In this document: one piece after another, positions 61,086 to 64,000 of the stretch
Numbering within the stretch: the first letter of the stretch is position 1
Layout of the letters: each line of letters starts with the position of its first letter
Assembly: GCF_037971845.1 (NCBI RefSeq)
Contig: NZ_CP150227.1
Span: 4,216,001-4,280,000, forward strand
Length of the DNA: 64,000 nucleotides
Reading direction: 5' to 3'
Source: Paenibacillus sp. FSL R5-0766
GTDB taxonomy: Bacteria > Bacillota > Bacilli > Paenibacillales > Paenibacillaceae
Position numbers and translations under genes: made by a program
Notes under the pieces: generated by a model
Databases searched by the model: none
What the model was told of the DNA's origin: nothing
Seen by the model: only the letters and a program-made list of their open reading frames with translations

Positions 61086-61795
61086 TTTCCTTTCCCCTGT
61101 GAGGATGAATCCAGTTCCAACACTCGATAACCCGCTCCGCGAACCGTCTCCAAAATCTCTTCTGCACCCAGTTCCTTCAACTTCCGGCGAACACGTGTAA
61201 TATAGACATTCAACGTATTATCATCGATAAAATGCTGATCTTCCCACATCTGTTCCAGCAATTTTTCCCGGCTGACAACTCGACCTGCCTTTGCCATCAG
61301 TGCTTCCACCAGTATCGCTTCCTTCTGTGTCAGTTCTGTTGAACGTTCCTCATACTCCAGTACAAATCGCTCAGGATAGAGGATCATGGGACCATTCTTC
61401 ACTGTTACTTCCTGCTGAACAGCAGCGTAAGAACCATAGGCTCGACGCAGCTGACTTCGTACTTTGGCAAGAACGACTTCATATTGAAAAGGTTTTGTAA
61501 TATAATCATCCGCTCCATGTTCCAACGCCATAATCTGATCCATACCGCTATCACGAGCCGATATGAATAAAATGGGACATATGGAATGTGTGCGTATCTG
61601 CCTGCACCAGTAGTATCCATCATATTGAGGCAAATTCACATCCATCAGCACAAGGTCCGGATTCATTTCCACAAATTCATCCAGTACATGACGAAAATCA
61701 TCTATGACCTGTACCTGGAATCCATTTCGGGTCAGATAAGCCGCCAGCAATCCAGCTAACTTGGCATCATCTTCAACCAACAATATCGACTGCAT
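61082..61795 (-). CDS. BceR-type (OmpR family) response regulator
   Basis: Response regulator of 237 residues. The receiver domain has the phosphorylated Asp in DLVLMDVNLPQYDG near residue 53, with ISARDSGMD and ITKPF. The winged helix-turn-helix domain (about 135-230) ends TVRGAGYRVL. It likely binds upstream of the ABC genes at 59898. Preceded by an 83-bp gap from the NAD-kinase-like gene. Confidence 0.94.
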   Translation of the reverse strand: MQSILLVEDDAKLAGLLAAYLTRNGFQVQVIDDFRHVLDEFVEMNPDLVLMDVNLPQYDGYYWCRQIRTHSICPILFISARDSGMDQIMALEHGADDYITKPFQYEVVLAKVRSQLRRAYGSYAAVQQEVTVKNGPMILYPERFVLEYEERSTELTQKEAILVEALMAKAGRVVSREKLLEQMWEDQHFIDDNTLNVYITRVRRKLKELGAEEILETVRGAGYRVLELDSSSQGKGK

Positions 61796-61878
61796 CGTTA
61801 ACCCTCTTTCCGTTTCCTGACGTCAGTGTATCACATCTAGTTACCCATTCTAGTCGGAAACGGCTTGAAAATAAAGGG

Positions 61879-62928
61879 TCAGACCACGAGACGTCCCCTC
61901 TTCTCTGCCAACCCAATGATGGCTTCCACTCCTGAATTAAACTCAAGAAAATCCTGCTCGACCCCATCGCTGAAAATAACACCGTCCTCCGGCATCTGGG
62001 ATACAATGTGCAATGGTTGCTTCGAATGAATCTGTCCAAACACCAGATTGGCCGCAGTCGTCCGGCTCGGGAACGGTTCACGTACTGAAAAATATAAATA
62101 AGGCGCATCCCAGTTAAAATGATTCAGATCTTGCCTGCTTCCATGAATGGATGCCGATGCTGCAGCGACCTCCGCTTCGGAATTCAGGTTCTGCCATGCC
62201 GCCGATCCAACAATGCCCGTGGCTCCCGCCAGCACACTTTTAAACCAGCCTGTCGATCCCATGCCTGTGGATACAATGATGCCACTGGAGGATTGTTGTT
62301 CTGTCGATGTACCCAAACGCACTTCATAACGCGCCGATACATGTGTCTTCCGACCAATGAACAGATCATTGACACCATATAGATACTGTCCATCATTGAG
62401 TTCCACTTTGGCGAGAGTGACTTCTTTTAATGTTCGTTGCTTTCGAATGACATCAGGAACAATGAAGCTCAGATCCTCCACGGTAAAAGGTAATAACACG
62501 CCATCCCACCGCATCGGGTCCGGGTTCACACCGATGAGCGGCTGCTCGGTTACGTATTTGAGGGTGTTGGCTACAAGCCCATCCTGTCCAACCACGACCA
62601 CGATATCCTGATCTCCAAAGATAAAATTGGGCACATGTTCTCGATCAATCGTCTGAACCCGTCCCAATTGACCCAGTTGCTGCTGTGCCTGCTGCACAGA
62701 TAGCCGATAACGACGGTCTTCCTCCATATAATCACTGAAGTCTGCGCCCAGACGTTCAATATAGAACTGAGCTTGCTGCACCGTGTTATATCGAACCACC
62801 AGCTCTTCCAGTCGGGTCCGGCGTTTCACCAGAATCAGCTTGTGTTCACTCATCCGATCATCTGCCGTGGCCTGCTGACGTACTGATTTCCCTGCCTGCT
62901 CTGCTTGCTCTCTTCTTCCTAATCTCAT
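61879..62928 (-). CDS. NAD-kinase-like protein
   Basis: Protein of 349 residues of the NAD kinase/diacylglycerol kinase-like superfamily. The family's GGDG motif appears as GQDG (VVVVGQDGLVANTL), followed by IGVNPDP (GxNxG-like) and VSTGMGSTGW (STPxGSTxY-like). An N-terminal coiled region of about 110 residues is unusual. The altered GQDG raises doubt about kinase activity. Its ATG overlaps the SPFH stop by 4 bp, so the two proteins are made together. A nucleotide- or NAD-binding function at a membrane scaffold is inferred. Confidence 0.75.
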   Translation of the reverse strand: MRLGRREQAEQAGKSVRQQATADDRMSEHKLILVKRRTRLEELVVRYNTVQQAQFYIERLGADFSDYMEEDRRYRLSVQQAQQQLGQLGRVQTIDREHVPNFIFGDQDIVVVVGQDGLVANTLKYVTEQPLIGVNPDPMRWDGVLLPFTVEDLSFIVPDVIRKQRTLKEVTLAKVELNDGQYLYGVNDLFIGRKTHVSARYEVRLGTSTEQQSSSGIIVSTGMGSTGWFKSVLAGATGIVGSAAWQNLNSEAEVAAASASIHGSRQDLNHFNWDAPYLYFSVREPFPSRTTAANLVFGQIHSKQPLHIVSQMPEDGVIFSDGVEQDFLEFNSGVEAIIGLAEKRGRLVV

Positions 62929-63968
62929 CTCGCTCGACCTCCGTGATCTCTGCCCTGCGCAGGAGACATCAATCCCTGCAACAGATCTGGCGAGATATTA
63001 AGTTGCCCAATCTTGCCCGCATTTTCAGCCAGTTCCTGGAATGCAAGTGCGATCAGCTTATCAGAATTCATGCCCATATTCGCCATTGCTTGCAGTACAT
63101 TTGGCTGTACATTTTGCAATGAATTCATCACGGCAGCAATCTCATAGGCTTTTGCATCTGCCTCGGCATTGTGATTGGCAATGGTTAACTCAATCAGTTG
63201 CTGCTTGCGTTCCTCCATCGCTGTATTGAACTGAAGCTGCTCCTGCTCCATCTCATTTTGTTTCTGTTTCACCGAGCGTTCTGCCTGTAATTGGGTCTCA
63301 CGAATCTGCTGTTTCTTTGTCTCTACGGCAATTTCGGTGTTCAGTTCGTTCTCTTTCACTCGACGTTCCTGTTCAATGGATGCATTGCGACGCACATAGA
63401 GTGCTTCGTCTGCCTGACGCAAAATATCTTCCCGCGCTTGTGCTTCCAATGCACGCATCGTCTCTTTATTAGGCAGAATGGCAAGTATCGATAGACTCAT
63501 CAGCTCAACGCCCAGTTTCTCCAACTCTTCACTTTGCACAACCTCGCGTTTCATGCTGCTCGCCAGCCGTTCACTGGATTGAATGGCCTCCTTCAGCGGC
63601 ATTTGCTCCAGATGTTTCTTGGTCAGTACTTTGGCTGTGGTGATCACCCGTTGATCCAGCTTGCCGGGGTCGTCGGAGATATACCGATTCTTGCGCAAAT
63701 TGTACGTGTAATTCAGGCTTTGGGTTATTTTCAGATAATCCACAATGCGATAACTTAGCTGCCCTTGCACAGTAACCGTCTGATAATCCGCCGTAATCTC
63801 TTCGAACATGAACGGTACATCCACCGAGGATACGGGTAGAACCACTACCGATGTGGTCGGCTCATAATAATAGAAGGACAATCCCACACCTTGACGCTGT
63901 ATTTCACCATTTTTCACTTTCATGACATACTCACTGGGTTGAAATTTCACAAATCGGAATCCAAACAT
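62925..63968 (-). CDS. SPFH (band 7) domain protein
   Basis: Protein of 347 residues with an SPFH domain (about 1-190) and a long coiled coil (about 180-270) rich in Gln, Glu and Arg, ending in a Gly/Arg-rich tail. No membrane helix or signal peptide at the N terminus, so membrane attachment would be by lipid or partner. SPFH proteins form large ring or lattice scaffolds. It is translationally coupled to the NAD-kinase-like gene. Start MFGFRFVKFQPSEY lies behind GGGGAATG. The gene is complete, but its upstream region ends at base 64000. Confidence 0.87.
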   Translation of the reverse strand: MFGFRFVKFQPSEYVMKVKNGEIQRQGVGLSFYYYEPTTSVVVLPVSSVDVPFMFEEITADYQTVTVQGQLSYRIVDYLKITQSLNYTYNLRKNRYISDDPGKLDQRVITTAKVLTKKHLEQMPLKEAIQSSERLASSMKREVVQSEELEKLGVELMSLSILAILPNKETMRALEAQAREDILRQADEALYVRRNASIEQERRVKENELNTEIAVETKKQQIRETQLQAERSVKQKQNEMEQEQLQFNTAMEERKQQLIELTIANHNAEADAKAYEIAAVMNSLQNVQPNVLQAMANMGMNSDKLIALAFQELAENAGKIGQLNISPDLLQGLMSPAQGRDHGGRAR

Positions 63969-64000
63969 GGATCATTCCCCATTTCTTAATATTGTCGTTT

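Noticed and set aside
1..64000. CRISPR array, tRNA/rRNA genes, insertion sequences or prophage
   Set aside because: I looked for regularly spaced direct repeats, cloverleaf-like segments, transposase or integrase motifs and phage structural genes and saw none. A covariance or profile search would be needed to exclude small RNAs fully.

Overview
The window reads as a chromosomal segment of a low-to-mid GC, spore-forming, facultatively anaerobic Firmicute, most likely Paenibacillus or a close relative. Supporting signs are strong AGGAGG-type ribosome binding sites, occasional GTG/TTG starts, a spore-coat CotF-like gene, LicT/RAT antitermination, a BceRS-BceAB-type module, a YdjGHI-like cluster, and a nar locus with ywiC and fnr next to it as in Bacillus. 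I saw no rRNA, tRNA, CRISPR array, transposase or phage gene. All names come from reading motifs and family resemblance; no database search was possible.

Layout. 1-8.9 kb: a LicT-controlled beta-glucoside PTS locus (permease truncated by the window edge), a metallophosphoesterase, the oxidative pentose phosphate genes zwf-tal-gnd, and a divergent LysR regulator. 8.9-13 kb: a minimal chemosensory operon mcp-cheW-cheA. 13-17 kb: a hypothetical gene, a cupin and a secreted glycoamylase-like enzyme with LacI-type operators. 17-20.3 kb: an envelope cluster of two zinc-ribbon membrane proteins, a YdjH-like protein and a YdjI-like SPFH protein carrying five zinc ribbons. 20.5-31 kb: mixed single genes (two serine hydrolases, TetR plus alpha/beta hydrolase, DUF1361, CotF-like, SigJ-type sigma factor with an AhpD-like partner, Rieske oxygenase) and a palindromic repeat. 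31.3-39 kb: a second cupin, a leucine-rich-repeat protein and a seven-gene operon with two SUKH (SMI1/KNR4) proteins, a beta-propeller protein and unrecognised proteins, resembling an immunity-type island without a visible toxin.

39-57 kb is the most coherent and interesting part: a nitrate/nitrite respiration island. It holds a NirK-like copper nitrite reductase, two different Crp/Fnr regulators, a YlbF-like protein, a ZIP transporter, YwiC, moaA-narGHJI, a NarK transporter fused to a PAS domain, and a divergent operon of DUF2249 proteins, a heme-copper-oxidase-like membrane protein and a DUF59 protein. Four TGTGA-N6-TCACA-type boxes lie about 41 bp upstream of the predicted starts of nirK, the ylbF-like gene, moaA-nar and the DUF2249 operon. 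A fifth faces antisense to ywiC, and a TTGAT-N4-ATCAA box lies ahead of a cupin gene. I infer one anaerobic regulon that includes genes of unknown function, probably for NO/nitrite handling.

57-64 kb: a BceAB-type ABC transporter with its two-component system, preceded on the same strand by a translationally coupled pair of an NAD-kinase-like protein and an SPFH protein.
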